Source of the DNA: a virus
DNA: 29,054 bases
Direction: 5' to 3' (one strand)
Virus record (IMG/VR): IMGVR_UViG_3300033388_002352
Coordinates: 1-29,054 of that record
The first letter of the stretch is position 1. Each line of letters begins with the position of its first letter. The notes below the pieces were generated by a model. The model searched no databases, was not told where the DNA came from, and saw nothing but the letters and a program-made list of their open reading frames with translations. Both the position numbers and the translations under genes were made by a program. Positions 5,870 to 12,153 of the stretch are shown piece after piece.

Positions 5870-5883
5870 ACGCCGGGAGGCGT
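5870..5883. other. Small perfect hairpin in the leader of the 5913 gene
   Basis: ACGCC (5870-5874) and GGCGT (5879-5883) enclose a GGGA loop in the 73-bp gap between two small genes. It has no T-run, so it is not a normal terminator. It could affect mRNA stability or spacing of translation. Confidence 0.35.
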
Positions 5884-6098
5884 CAGTGATAAACAATAAG
5901 GAGTTTAAGAGTATGAACGAAATTAAATTAACAGAGAATCAGAGAGCAATGATTTACGCAATCCAGAATAATTTTTGTGATACAAACAATGTTGACGGCA
6001 GAACAGCGCTGAGCCTGATTAACAGAAACCTGATTAAGAAAACGCTGTCTGGATTTGTAATGATCCAGACAATAGAATTATAACCCGGTCAGTGATAA
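5882..6098 (+). repeat. Direct repeat GTCAGTGATAA in two gene leaders
   Basis: The 11-mer GTCAGTGATAA occurs exactly at 5882-5892 and 6088-6098, each time just before an AAGGAG ribosome site. A degenerate form (GTCAGCGATGA) overlaps the start of the 6973 gene. It may reflect duplication of leader sequences or a shared translational signal. The span given runs from the first copy to the second. Confidence 0.4.
5913..6083 (+). CDS. Hypothetical protein (56 aa)
   Basis: The open frame extends upstream to a GTG at 5886, but ATG at 5913 (MNEIKLTENQRA) is chosen because AAGGAG lies 9 nt before it and the longer form would translate through that site. The product is small, polar and probably helical, with a possible winged-helix-like rhythm (NQRAMIYAI, GRTALSLINRNLIKK, GFVMI) as in small DNA-binding proteins; this is only suggestive. 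It is the third gene of the rightward operon. Confidence 0.6.
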   Translation: MNEIKLTENQRAMIYAIQNNFCDTNNVDGRTALSLINRNLIKKTLSGFVMIQTIEL

Positions 6099-6107
6099 GG
6101 AGTACCC

Positions 6108-6314
6108 ATGAAGACAATTGAACAGCTAAAACTTGCAGCCAAAGTCCGGGACGGCCTGACCAGAATATATAAACCACATGGGCATGATACTTGGCTTGAT
6201 TGCTACGAGTTTGACGGGTCCTATCATTCGCTTGTTTATGAACATGCGCACAATGAAAAGTCCTGTCATATGATTTGCATTGATGTTAATGGGAGGGTGT
6301 TGAAAGATGAGTAG
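6108..6314 (+). CDS. Hypothetical protein (68 aa)
   Basis: AAGGAG precedes the ATG by 5 nt. The sequence is rich in His, Tyr and Cys in the middle (HGHDTWLDCYEF, YEHAHNEKSCH), which could bind a metal, but no known motif fits. It overlaps the next gene by 8 bp. It is a small cytoplasmic protein in the rightward early-type operon. Function unknown. Confidence 0.65.
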   Translation: MKTIEQLKLAAKVRDGLTRIYKPHGHDTWLDCYEFDGSYHSLVYEHAHNEKSCHMICIDVNGRVLKDE

Positions 6315-6543
6315 CCGTGAATTCTCACATTACAAATACATCACCGCCGATGAAACGCTATATGTCAGGCTTGAACGGCGATGGATGTTTTGGGTGTACA
6401 TCGTATCACAATTTCACAGCAAAGAGGTGATTGGCGAAAGCGTTGTATATGGAACAAAGAAAGCTTGCAAGAAAGCGGCAGAGAAACGCACAGGGAAGCT
6501 TACGCCGCTGTCGACGTGGAATTATAGGAAGGGGAAGAGATGA
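6307..6543 (+). CDS. Hypothetical basic protein (78 aa)
   Basis: GGGAGGG precedes the start. The product is basic, especially at the C-terminus (KKACKKAAEKRTGKLTPL, then YRKGKR), with an aromatic N-terminal half (RRWMFWVYIVSQF) that looks like beta strands. It could bind nucleic acid. It overlaps the next gene by ATGA. No family is recognised. Confidence 0.65.
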   Translation: MSSREFSHYKYITADETLYVRLERRWMFWVYIVSQFHSKEVIGESVVYGTKKACKKAAEKRTGKLTPLSTWNYRKGKR

Positions 6544-6749
6544 ATATTAACATATTAGACATGACGCAGACTGATGTACACACCGCAAACGCCGGGAAAA
6601 TTTACTCGTTCCCTTCTGGAATGACTATACGGTTTTCTAATATGAAAGAGCATGAATTTCAACTATGGAATGAAATTATAGTGGCGTACTTAGAACAAGA
6701 ACTATCAGAGATAAAAGAGAAAGAGGATGCGCTATATGAAAAAAATTAG
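6540..6749 (+). CDS. Hypothetical protein (69 aa)
   Basis: It starts in an ATGA overlap with the previous stop, with AGGAAGGGG nearby. The N-terminal half is beta-like (NAGKIYSFPSGMTIRF) and the C-terminal half is a charged helix (LEQELSEIKEKEDALYEKN) likely to form a coiled coil. It overlaps the next gene, a possible RHH protein, by 14 bp. Function unknown. Confidence 0.65.
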   Translation: MNINILDMTQTDVHTANAGKIYSFPSGMTIRFSNMKEHEFQLWNEIIVAYLEQELSEIKEKEDALYEKN

Positions 6750-6915
6750 ATTCAGCGTAACTGATGATCAGTTCAGGATAATCCAGTTTGAAGCACAGGC
6801 GAAAGGATTAAAACATTCAGCATTTGCAAAGATGACAGTTTTCAACTATATAGCAAAATACCCCTGTAAGGGATTATTAAAAGATTTCCAGGCATGGATT
6901 GAATCGAACAAGTAG
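6736..6915 (+). CDS. Second ribbon-helix-helix-like small protein (59 aa)
   Basis: ATG at 6736 is preferred to 6727 because AGAGG is 9 nt upstream of it. The N-terminus has the RHH plan: strand KKIRFSVTDDQ, helix FRIIQFEAQAKG, turn with LKHSA, and helix FAKMTVFNYIAKYP. This is the same fold predicted for the 4927 gene, though the sequences are not close. It could be a transcription regulator for the operon or a partner of the other RHH protein. The C-terminal tail (LLKDFQAWIESNK) is a further helix. Confidence 0.55.
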   Translation: MKKIRFSVTDDQFRIIQFEAQAKGLKHSAFAKMTVFNYIAKYPCKGLLKDFQAWIESNK

Positions 6916-6939
6916 CTCTTTGCCACGGGCTATGTAGTC

Positions 6940-6945
6940 TATAAT
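6940..6945 (+). promoter_or_regulatory. Possible -10 box upstream of the 6973 gene
   Basis: A consensus TATAAT lies in the 57-bp gap before the 6973 start. The best upstream partner, around CTTTGC at 6918-6923 with a 16-bp spacer, is poor, so the promoter is weak or false. No other signal is seen in the gap. Confidence 0.25.
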
Positions 6946-6972
6946 CTTAGGGTATTTTACAGGAGGTCAGCG

Positions 6973-7179
6973 ATGACATACGACGATCTAAAAACAGTAT
7001 TTACAAGATTCGGGGATAATGAGCTATCACGGGGTGAATTGATTTGTGCCATCGGGTATTGGCAGATGAAAGAAACGCCTTTTCTATTGGCTGAATTGCC
7101 GAAACATAATTACCTGGTTAAGATAATTATTGCGCAGCCTGATGCAGAACCAGATATGTTATCACGCCTCCGGCTATAA
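6973..7179 (+). CDS. Hypothetical protein (68 aa), last gene of the rightward operon
   Basis: AGGAGG precedes the ATG. The product is soluble with a helical N-terminus (TYDDLKTVFTRFGDNELS) and a hydrophobic second half (YLVKIIIAQP). It converges with the leftward lysis genes: its last 53 bp are antisense to the C-terminal membrane segment of the 7127-7564 frame, and its stop lies 8 bp from that of the 7188-7571 frame. No terminator is visible between the two transcription units. Function unknown. Confidence 0.6.
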   Translation: MTYDDLKTVFTRFGDNELSRGELICAIGYWQMKETPFLLAELPKHNYLVKIIIAQPDAEPDMLSRLRL

Positions 7180-7564
7180 AAGACAGGCTACTGAATAAAA
7201 TTACTTGCTGCGTTTTCTGCGTGTTCAAGTTCTTCAAGTCCGTCGATAATTGACTCAATAAGTCCGAGAGTGTCTGTGTCTCCGAGGAGGCCTGCTCTAA
7301 TGAGTTCTGCTGCTCTGAGATTGTGATCTCGTGCTTCAGAACTGTATTTTGTAATAAGATTATTTTCTCGCCTGAGTTCTGTATTTCGATCAATGCTGAT
7401 TCGTAGTTCTTCTGCGATTCTATATGATTGCTCCTGAGCTGCATCAACATTGCCTTTAAACCTGCGTATTGAGATTTGCCCTTGTCCGATTGCAACGCCT
7501 GAGCATATGAGAAGGACAGACAGCACAGCAATAATAATAATACAAATCCTAATTTTCTTTTCAT
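7127..7564 (-). CDS. Spanin-like exported coiled-coil protein with C-terminal membrane helix (overlapping frame)
   Basis: The 145-aa frame has a clear secretion signal (MKRKLGFVLLLLLCC, possible cleavage after SYA at 19-21, or lipidation at C14/C15 although the lipobox is poor), a long periplasmic coiled coil (residues about 45-115, Q-, L- and E-rich), and a C-terminal membrane helix (VILFSSLSFIAGGVITYLVL). This topology resembles unimolecular spanins, which join inner and outer membranes in the last step of lysis. It overlaps most of the 7188-7571 frame, shifted by one base. A GAGG lies 9 nt before its ATG. Its last 61 bp extend beyond the other frame, so that membrane helix is not a by-product of it. 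Confidence 0.55.
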   Translation of the reverse strand: MKRKLGFVLLLLLCCLSFSYAQALQSDKGKSQYAGLKAMLMQLRSNHIESQKNYESALIEIQNSGEKIILLQNTVLKHEITISEQQNSLEQASSETQTLSDLLSQLSTDLKNLNTQKTQQVILFSSLSFIAGGVITYLVLHQAAQ

Positions 7565-7571
7565 CTGTCAC
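7188..7571 (-). CDS. Inner-membrane Rz-like (i-spanin-like) protein (overlapping frame)
   Basis: The 127-aa frame starts with GTG in a GTGA overlap with the endolysin stop and has GAGG 7 nt upstream. It has a short cytoplasmic N-terminus (MTDEKKIR), one membrane helix (residues about 9-28, IIIIAVLSVLLICSGVAIG), then a charged helical domain. That plan and its place directly after the endolysin match Rz-type inner-membrane spanin subunits. In lambda and many other phages the partner Rz1 is encoded in an overlapping frame, as may be the case here. Either frame alone could be the true gene; position and coupling slightly favour this one. Confidence 0.6.
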   Translation of the reverse strand: MTDEKKIRICIIIIAVLSVLLICSGVAIGQGQISIRRFKGNVDAAQEQSYRIAEELRISIDRNTELRRENNLITKYSSEARDHNLRAAELIRAGLLGDTDTLGLIESIIDGLEELEHAENAASNFIQ

Positions 7572-8194
7572 GCCCTCACCTCGAAAAATAATATGTCTTT
7601 CATGTCTGCGTAGAAAGCAGAGTCGGAGTTCTTGCCATCTACTATTCTGACACCGTCCCGGCCGTTACTTCCCTTGTTTGCACAGTACAATCTGCCGTCT
7701 GTTCCGTATCCGATAATCGGTGCTACGTGGTATTGTTTGTAGTTCCCGGCGATGATTACAGAGCCATCTTTTACAAGCGACCCCTTGTTACAATATGACG
7801 GTGGATGCTCGCTGACTTTCACGCCGTCCGCTGTCATGAGATAATCCATCAGCTTGATTGCACCAAGTGGCTTTTCCCATACTGCCCGTTCAATATCTTT
7901 ACGCCCAAGAAATCCGAAACAGGTTGCTACGTTATAATTGCAATATGTTTCTGAGTTCGGATTATGAACAAGTTTTACCTGTGGCGGCATAGCTCGATAA
8001 TCAACATAACATTCTATTGATTGTTTATAATTATAATTTCCGGGAAATGGTTCATTCTTTCTGTTGCCTTTGCTGACAGCCTGAAGGTATGCAAATCTAT
8101 TCTGCCCTGTATGTACGTCTTTCCAATAATCTTTGAACCATTTCGGAACATTAAATATTTGCGTTTCGTCGTTTGATAATATGACGTTTGACAT
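7568..8194 (-). CDS. Endolysin-like cysteine peptidase/amidase
   Basis: The 208-aa protein lies between the holin-like and spanin-like genes, the usual place of an endolysin. It has a papain/NlpC-CHAP-like arrangement: candidate nucleophile C85 in TYCNYNVATCF at the start of a helix, H156 in YHVAPIIGYG on a strand, and N173 in YCANKG as the third residue. The N-terminal 80 residues (with PKWFKDYWKDVH) show no known wall-binding repeats. There is no signal peptide, so release through a holin is expected. AAGGA precedes the start, and TAATG couples it to the holin gene. The family assignment is by pattern only; another lysozyme-unrelated peptidase is possible. Confidence 0.65.
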   Translation of the reverse strand: MSNVILSNDETQIFNVPKWFKDYWKDVHTGQNRFAYLQAVSKGNRKNEPFPGNYNYKQSIECYVDYRAMPPQVKLVHNPNSETYCNYNVATCFGFLGRKDIERAVWEKPLGAIKLMDYLMTADGVKVSEHPPSYCNKGSLVKDGSVIIAGNYKQYHVAPIIGYGTDGRLYCANKGSNGRDGVRIVDGKNSDSAFYADMKDILFFEVRA

Positions 8195-8376
8195 TATTCA
8201 GTTTCCTTTTTTCCGAACTTGGAAAGGATAGCCTCCGCAACATTACCGCCGATAAAGATACCGGTTAATACAAGCCAATGGATAGCGTCAAGCTTGTCAG
8301 TGAAAATAAATATTGCAGTCCCTATTGTGTAGGCTAGAAACTTACGACTGCTGATTCTGGATAGAAAACTTTTCAT
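8194..8376 (-). CDS. Holin-like two-helix membrane protein (60 aa)
   Basis: The start at ATG 8376 is chosen over GTG 8379 because AAGGGG is then 5 nt upstream, with a TGATG junction to the previous stop. Two hydrophobic helices are visible (FLAYTIGTAIFIF and IHWLVLTGIFIGG), separated by a short DKLD turn, with a basic N-terminus and charged C-terminus. Size, topology and the place between an XhlA-like protein and an endolysin fit a small class II holin that opens the inner membrane for the endolysin. Confidence 0.7.
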   Translation of the reverse strand: MKSFLSRISSRKFLAYTIGTAIFIFTDKLDAIHWLVLTGIFIGGNVAEAILSKFGKKETE

Positions 8377-8699
8377 CACAGCCCCTTTGATATAAAATAT
8401 GTTGTGACGAAAACAAGCACGGCAGTTATCACGCCGGTAATAATATTTTGCTTAACACCGCTTGATTGCTTGATGGTATCATTCAATACCTTAACCTGAT
8501 TCTCAAGTGTTGTTACCCGTGGATAGATTGCCCGGAAGTCGTCACGGAATTCTGAATCCTTATTTTCAAGATTACATACTCGCCTGTCTACACTCTCAAA
8601 ATCTTTTTGAAACAATTCTTTAAGCCCGACGATTTCTGTCCGGATGGTATCAATCAACGCCGTGATAAAACTTTTGTCTTGCTCTGTCATGTGTTCCAT
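8376..8699 (-). CDS. XhlA-like coiled-coil membrane protein (107 aa)
   Basis: The protein is an N-terminal amphipathic helix and coiled coil (VDRRVCNLENKDSEF, RVTTLENQVKVLNDTIKQ) followed by one C-terminal membrane helix (NIITGVITAVLVFVTTYFI, residues about 85-103). This is the plan of XhlA (hemolysin) family proteins, which assist holins in Bacillus and other phages. It is the first gene of the lysis cassette, downstream of its own promoter. ATG at 8699 is used; ATG at 8690 is an alternative that fits GAGGA equally well. A hairpin can cover the upstream GAGG. Confidence 0.7.
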   Translation of the reverse strand: MEHMTEQDKSFITALIDTIRTEIVGLKELFQKDFESVDRRVCNLENKDSEFRDDFRAIYPRVTTLENQVKVLNDTIKQSSGVKQNIITGVITAVLVFVTTYFISKGL

Positions 8700-8704
8700 T
8701 CCTC

Positions 8705-8736
8705 ACACCTCGCTAATAATACTATACAAGCGGTGT
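8705..8736 (-). promoter_or_regulatory. Leader hairpin that can sequester the lysis ribosome site
   Basis: In the mRNA, ACACCGC (8736-8730) can pair with GCGAGGTGT (8713-8705) with one bulged A and a 16-nt loop. The 3' arm contains GAGGTG, the likely Shine-Dalgarno sequence of the XhlA-like gene. An alternative hairpin, ATACAA with TTGTAT, shares part of the loop. This could delay lysis translation. Confidence 0.4.
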
Positions 8737-8743
8737 TTTGTAT

Positions 8744-8771
8744 ATTATACACTACTATTCACCGTTGTCAT
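8744..8771 (-). promoter_or_regulatory. Lysis cassette promoter
   Basis: ATGACA (8771-8766), a 16-bp spacer and a consensus TATAAT (8749-8744) lie on the minus strand between the membrane-HTH gene and the XhlA-like gene. Five of six bases match at -35 and all six at -10. The cassette can therefore be expressed separately from the tail genes upstream. Confidence 0.55.
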
Positions 8772-8809
8772 TATAAAGCCTTGATATACCAGATAATGCC
8801 ATTGCATAA

Positions 8810-9469
8810 TCATTGGCTTTCACTCGCTGAGTATAACTTTAGTTTTAGATTATCTTTGTATAATGATATTAATTGGTATGTGGTTTTAGCTTTGTATTCT
8901 TTTCTCATTCGTTGCAATTGTTTATTAACCTGGTTGTGGCTGATGCGTAACTCATACGCTATTTCTTTCGGCAGTTTCCCACGCATAAGCTTTTCCATGA
9001 CCTCAACATCTTCAATCTTTCTGACTACCTGAAGCTTAACCTTTTTCTTATCAAGAATGGTAAAGAATATAACCGCTGTTATGATATACCCAACGCCCAA
9101 AGTAATGACCGTTGAAATATCCATATCAATCAAGATGCCTTTTACAAGCACCTCGCACAAGGTAATGATGTAAATAATTATTTTTAAATCAGGATTAACA
9201 ATTAGCTGTACGGCAAAGCACATATACACCACGCCGCCAACATCGCCGAACCCATTCAAGAAAGTCATGATAGCGCTTAGTAATAGAAAGATAATTATCA
9301 AGGGTGTTTTCCATCTGTTGAATACCAGGAAAATTCCGATAGCTGCAAACGGGATAATGTTTGTAACCCAAAATATATCAGCCCGGCTTTCAAGACATAG
9401 CTTTACAATGTTAAATAATGATAGAGCAAAACAACTTGTGTATCCAACCCGGTTTAATTGTTCCACCAT
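8810..9469 (-). CDS. Multi-pass membrane protein with C-terminal LuxR/HTH-like DNA-binding domain
   Basis: The 219-aa protein has about five or six hydrophobic segments (residues about 10-26, 32-50, 56-72, 78-92, 95-114, 120-139), then a cytoplasmic basic linker (DKKKVKLQVVRK) and a helix-turn-helix region at 152-205: VMEKLMRGKLPKEIAYELRI, then SHNQVNKQLQRMRKEY. This resembles the LuxR/sigma-4 type HTH used by response regulators. No known ligand domain is seen. GAGGT precedes the start by 9 nt, and it overlaps the previous gene by 16 bp. It lies directly upstream of the lysis promoter, so membrane state or a signal might control lysis or late transcription. Function is inferred. Confidence 0.75.
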   Translation of the reverse strand: MVEQLNRVGYTSCFALSLFNIVKLCLESRADIFWVTNIIPFAAIGIFLVFNRWKTPLIIIFLLLSAIMTFLNGFGDVGGVVYMCFAVQLIVNPDLKIIIYIITLCEVLVKGILIDMDISTVITLGVGYIITAVIFFTILDKKKVKLQVVRKIEDVEVMEKLMRGKLPKEIAYELRISHNQVNKQLQRMRKEYKAKTTYQLISLYKDNLKLKLYSASESQ

Positions 9470-9753
9470 GTAGATGATACCTCGGCATCAATATATTCTG
9501 CCTTGATTTCTGATTCAAGTTCTTTCTGTTCAGCCGTGGTGTCTTCACCGTGGGCTTGTTCCCGATGTATCGCACAAAGTAAAGCGCCGTACTTGATGAC
9601 CTGTTCCGTTGCCGCCTTGACTCCTGCTGATGCTCGATCTTCATTGTCAACGAAGTAATCAGCGTTCAAATACTCAGCCTCTTCCTGTTCTCTGTCAATG
9701 ACAATCTGTAATTCTTTCTGAAAAATACTTGCCATCTTTTCTGATAAGTTCAT
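9454..9753 (-). CDS. Hypothetical helical acidic protein (99 aa)
   Basis: AAGGAG precedes the ATG. The protein is acidic and mostly helical (KMASIFQKELQIVIDREQEE, AEQKELESEIKAEY) with no membrane segment. It follows the fibre-type protein gene with 1 bp between and precedes the membrane-HTH gene. It might be a fibre chaperone or small virion component by position, but no family is recognised. Confidence 0.65.
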   Translation of the reverse strand: MNLSEKMASIFQKELQIVIDREQEEAEYLNADYFVDNEDRASAGVKAATEQVIKYGALLCAIHREQAHGEDTTAEQKELESEIKAEYIDAEVSSTWWNN

Positions 9754-9754
9754 C

Positions 9755-10258
9755 TTATCTCCTTTTAGTAACTACTTTCAAATAGCCTGCTGTTTTTGGG
9801 TCTACCCCTCCGGCAGTTGTCAACAACATTAAACCTGTTGCGCCTGTTTGCAGCGTGAAACTGTTAGTATCAATGTTTTTAAGTTCTATGCCATATGTTT
9901 CCGGTGTAGCGGAAAAGTAAAAGGATACATTCATATCAGTTATATCCCGTGCATCTGTATCTGCCCCTGTTGCTGAAAAGTAAACTGTCGCTTCTAACCC
10001 TGTTATGTTGTATCCAAGGTTGTGTGTAATAGTTGCAGTAACATTTTTTAACGCATTTGCTCCTGAATAATCAAGCCATGCAGACACGAAAGGGACAGGA
10101 TTCATGTATGCCAAATCATTCCACGCAGTTGTCCCGTCTCCAATTTTCCATAGACTTGTATCGGTTTCAAATGCCGGTTCACCTGCAAGCAAAGTGTCAT
10201 TTGCACTTGTGAAATCCCCTGCTGTATCTCGTTTCCATTGCTGTCTGTATAGTGCCAT
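9755..10258 (-). CDS. Tail fibre/receptor-binding-type protein with Mtd-like N-terminal repeat
   Basis: The open frame extends to 10369, but GGAGG 6 nt ahead of ATG 10258 and the stop of the upstream gene at 10260 fix the start. The 167-aa product begins with the motif common in phage tail fibres and major-tropism-determinant N-termini: QWKRDTAGDFTSANDTLLAG, EPAFETDTSLWKIGDGTTAW. The C-terminal half is beta-rich (residues 70-160) with Thr and Ala. It is probably a short receptor-binding or fibre-tip protein attached to the tail hub encoded just upstream. Confidence 0.75.
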   Translation of the reverse strand: MALYRQQWKRDTAGDFTSANDTLLAGEPAFETDTSLWKIGDGTTAWNDLAYMNPVPFVSAWLDYSGANALKNVTATITHNLGYNITGLEATVYFSATGADTDARDITDMNVSFYFSATPETYGIELKNIDTNSFTLQTGATGLMLLTTAGGVDPKTAGYLKVVTKRR

Positions 10259-10259
10259 T

Positions 10260-12143
10260 CTATCCTCCGTAATCCACAATCGCCGCCGTGGTGCTGTTGA
10301 AATCAAATATGTCTGTCGTGCTGTCTCCGTTGAAATCATGCACATAGGTAAAATCGGTAAGCACTTCAAACGCCCTTAACACAAGGCGCAATCTTCCATT
10401 CCTAATGTCCGGGATTGATTCCAACACCTCACACTTTAATTTCCCTAACCATGATGTCCCGTTTGTGTGATCAAGTTCAATCTGCACATTCTGCCCAATC
10501 TCAGGCTCTATGAACTCAAGCCGAACCGTCCCGGTTATTATATCACGTACTGCGTCAGATTTATTCATTATGTCCTGTGCAAATAATAATGCATCAGCAC
10601 TGTCTGTGTATAGCGTTTCGAATTCTTTGCTTCTGTTGGTGTCATACGTCCCCTTAACCGCAGCCTCTTTGCTGTCGTCAATCTCTCGGAGCCATAGCCC
10701 TGATGAAACATCTTGATCATATTTTACGCCAGCTTTTGAAATAACCTGATCAGCGTCATTGTCAAGCCGTGGGTCGTCAAGCCAATCATCGGTTTTTATT
10801 GTGGCTATTGGCAGGTTGTCAGCGTCAAATGTTCTCCATGTTAACAGCCCGTCAGGCTGTCTCAAAAATCCTGCTGCGCTTGTCTGCGCCAATTCTTCAA
10901 GTACTGAAATAACCGTTGTCGTCCCGTCTATAATTGCAACCCCGATGTTGTCGCTTGCTTTTGTCTGTTCAATTGTCCACTCGGCAGTATTAAAATTATT
11001 ACCCGTGTATGAAATGCTGGCAAAGTTTTCTAAAAGATGTTGCGCAATATCAAGTTGATTATCTATCAATACGGCGGAGCCGTCCACTATGCCGCCTCCG
11101 GTGTATGTGACTTCTTGCCCGGGGTCATAATCTGCAACCGCTAAAGCAAATAATCCAGTACTCCCGTCCGGCGCAGTGCTTGGCGTAACCGCAGCCCCAT
11201 CTACTTTTATCACAGCACCGGATACATAATAATCATATACTGAAGCGTCAGCAAATAGAAAAGCGTAGGTACTCGGTGAGCCTGTCTGCTCTTCCTGCAG
11301 GCTGATACATTTTACACCTGTTACCATTCCATAAAGAATTGGCGCAGGGGTAGACAATGCGTAATCATCAGCATCTGTATATACGGTTCCATCTATATAG
11401 TTGTTTGCGATTGTATTAGACAGAGCCTTTCTTGAATCCCGGATACTTAACGCCCATGTTCCGCTGCTCTGAAACGCTGATTTTATTACACGCCCTTCAT
11501 ATATCTTTTCAAAATATTCAAACGCTAAATCTTTTGTGCCTAAATAATAGTCTGCCGTACTGCCGAATAAGTTAGACCCCTTTCTATCATCATATGAATA
11601 ATCTGAGTTGTCGATATTCTGAACAAAACTATCAAACTGCATCTGCTGAAAAAAGATGGGGTCTTTCCGCTGTGGAAATTGTGGAGTGTTTTCTAAATCA
11701 GGTGAATAGTTTACCCCGTTTACATAATCATAATATTTGTTATCTGACAATCCAAGTACAGCCCCGATATTGATATCATAAATCAGCGGCGGATTATACA
11801 GGGCATCAAATCTCGCATAGATAATATCATTCACATCATCATATATAAAACTTGCGGCTGTTGCTAACGCTGTCGCTCTGCCGTCAATTGTATTTGTGTA
11901 GCTTGTAACCTCGGTTAAATCAGTCCCGTCTACAGTTACGGAATTAACAGATACTACCGGCAATGTCGGGGCGCCGTCTGTCAGATCTGTGTCAAAGTCA
12001 GAATAAGTCCCGCGCAAATCATACATCCAAATACCGGCAGAATCCACAAGCCAAAATGTTTGAGTTTGCCGTATGCCTACTTGTAAAGCTATTACAGGGT
12101 GTTGAGTTTTTAATGCTGTTAGCAGGGTGCTATTAAATGCCAT
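10260..12143 (-). CDS. Tail hub/tip structural protein with C-terminal EF-hand-like loop
   Basis: The 627-aa protein lies between the distal-tail genes and the fibre gene, the place of a siphovirus tail hub. It begins MAFNSTLLTALKTQHPVIAL and has a beta-rich body, with GFLRQPDGLLTWRTFD near residue 430 and a region ending EPEIGQNVQIEL, which resembles hub domains of phage baseplate proteins. The last 25 residues contain DFNGDSTTDIFD (603-614), a complete D-x-N-x-D-x-T-x-D-x-x-D calcium loop like half a dockerin. AGGA precedes the start. The structural role is likely; the exact family is not assigned. Confidence 0.7.
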   Translation of the reverse strand: MAFNSTLLTALKTQHPVIALQVGIRQTQTFWLVDSAGIWMYDLRGTYSDFDTDLTDGAPTLPVVSVNSVTVDGTDLTEVTSYTNTIDGRATALATAASFIYDDVNDIIYARFDALYNPPLIYDINIGAVLGLSDNKYYDYVNGVNYSPDLENTPQFPQRKDPIFFQQMQFDSFVQNIDNSDYSYDDRKGSNLFGSTADYYLGTKDLAFEYFEKIYEGRVIKSAFQSSGTWALSIRDSRKALSNTIANNYIDGTVYTDADDYALSTPAPILYGMVTGVKCISLQEEQTGSPSTYAFLFADASVYDYYVSGAVIKVDGAAVTPSTAPDGSTGLFALAVADYDPGQEVTYTGGGIVDGSAVLIDNQLDIAQHLLENFASISYTGNNFNTAEWTIEQTKASDNIGVAIIDGTTTVISVLEELAQTSAAGFLRQPDGLLTWRTFDADNLPIATIKTDDWLDDPRLDNDADQVISKAGVKYDQDVSSGLWLREIDDSKEAAVKGTYDTNRSKEFETLYTDSADALLFAQDIMNKSDAVRDIITGTVRLEFIEPEIGQNVQIELDHTNGTSWLGKLKCEVLESIPDIRNGRLRLVLRAFEVLTDFTYVHDFNGDSTTDIFDFNSTTAAIVDYGG

Positions 12144-12153
12144 TTATGAAATC

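Noticed and set aside
8607-9032. A 141-codon plus-strand open frame across the lysis promoter
   Set aside because: It is antisense to the XhlA-like and membrane-HTH genes and has no ribosome site.
9411-9650. A 79-codon minus-strand frame inside the 9454-9753 gene
   Set aside because: The enclosing gene has AAGGAG and fits the operon; this frame has no ribosome site.
10259-10369. N-terminal extension of the fibre-type protein
   Set aside because: The extension is in the hub gene, and GGAGG with the Mtd-like motif fixes the start at 10258.
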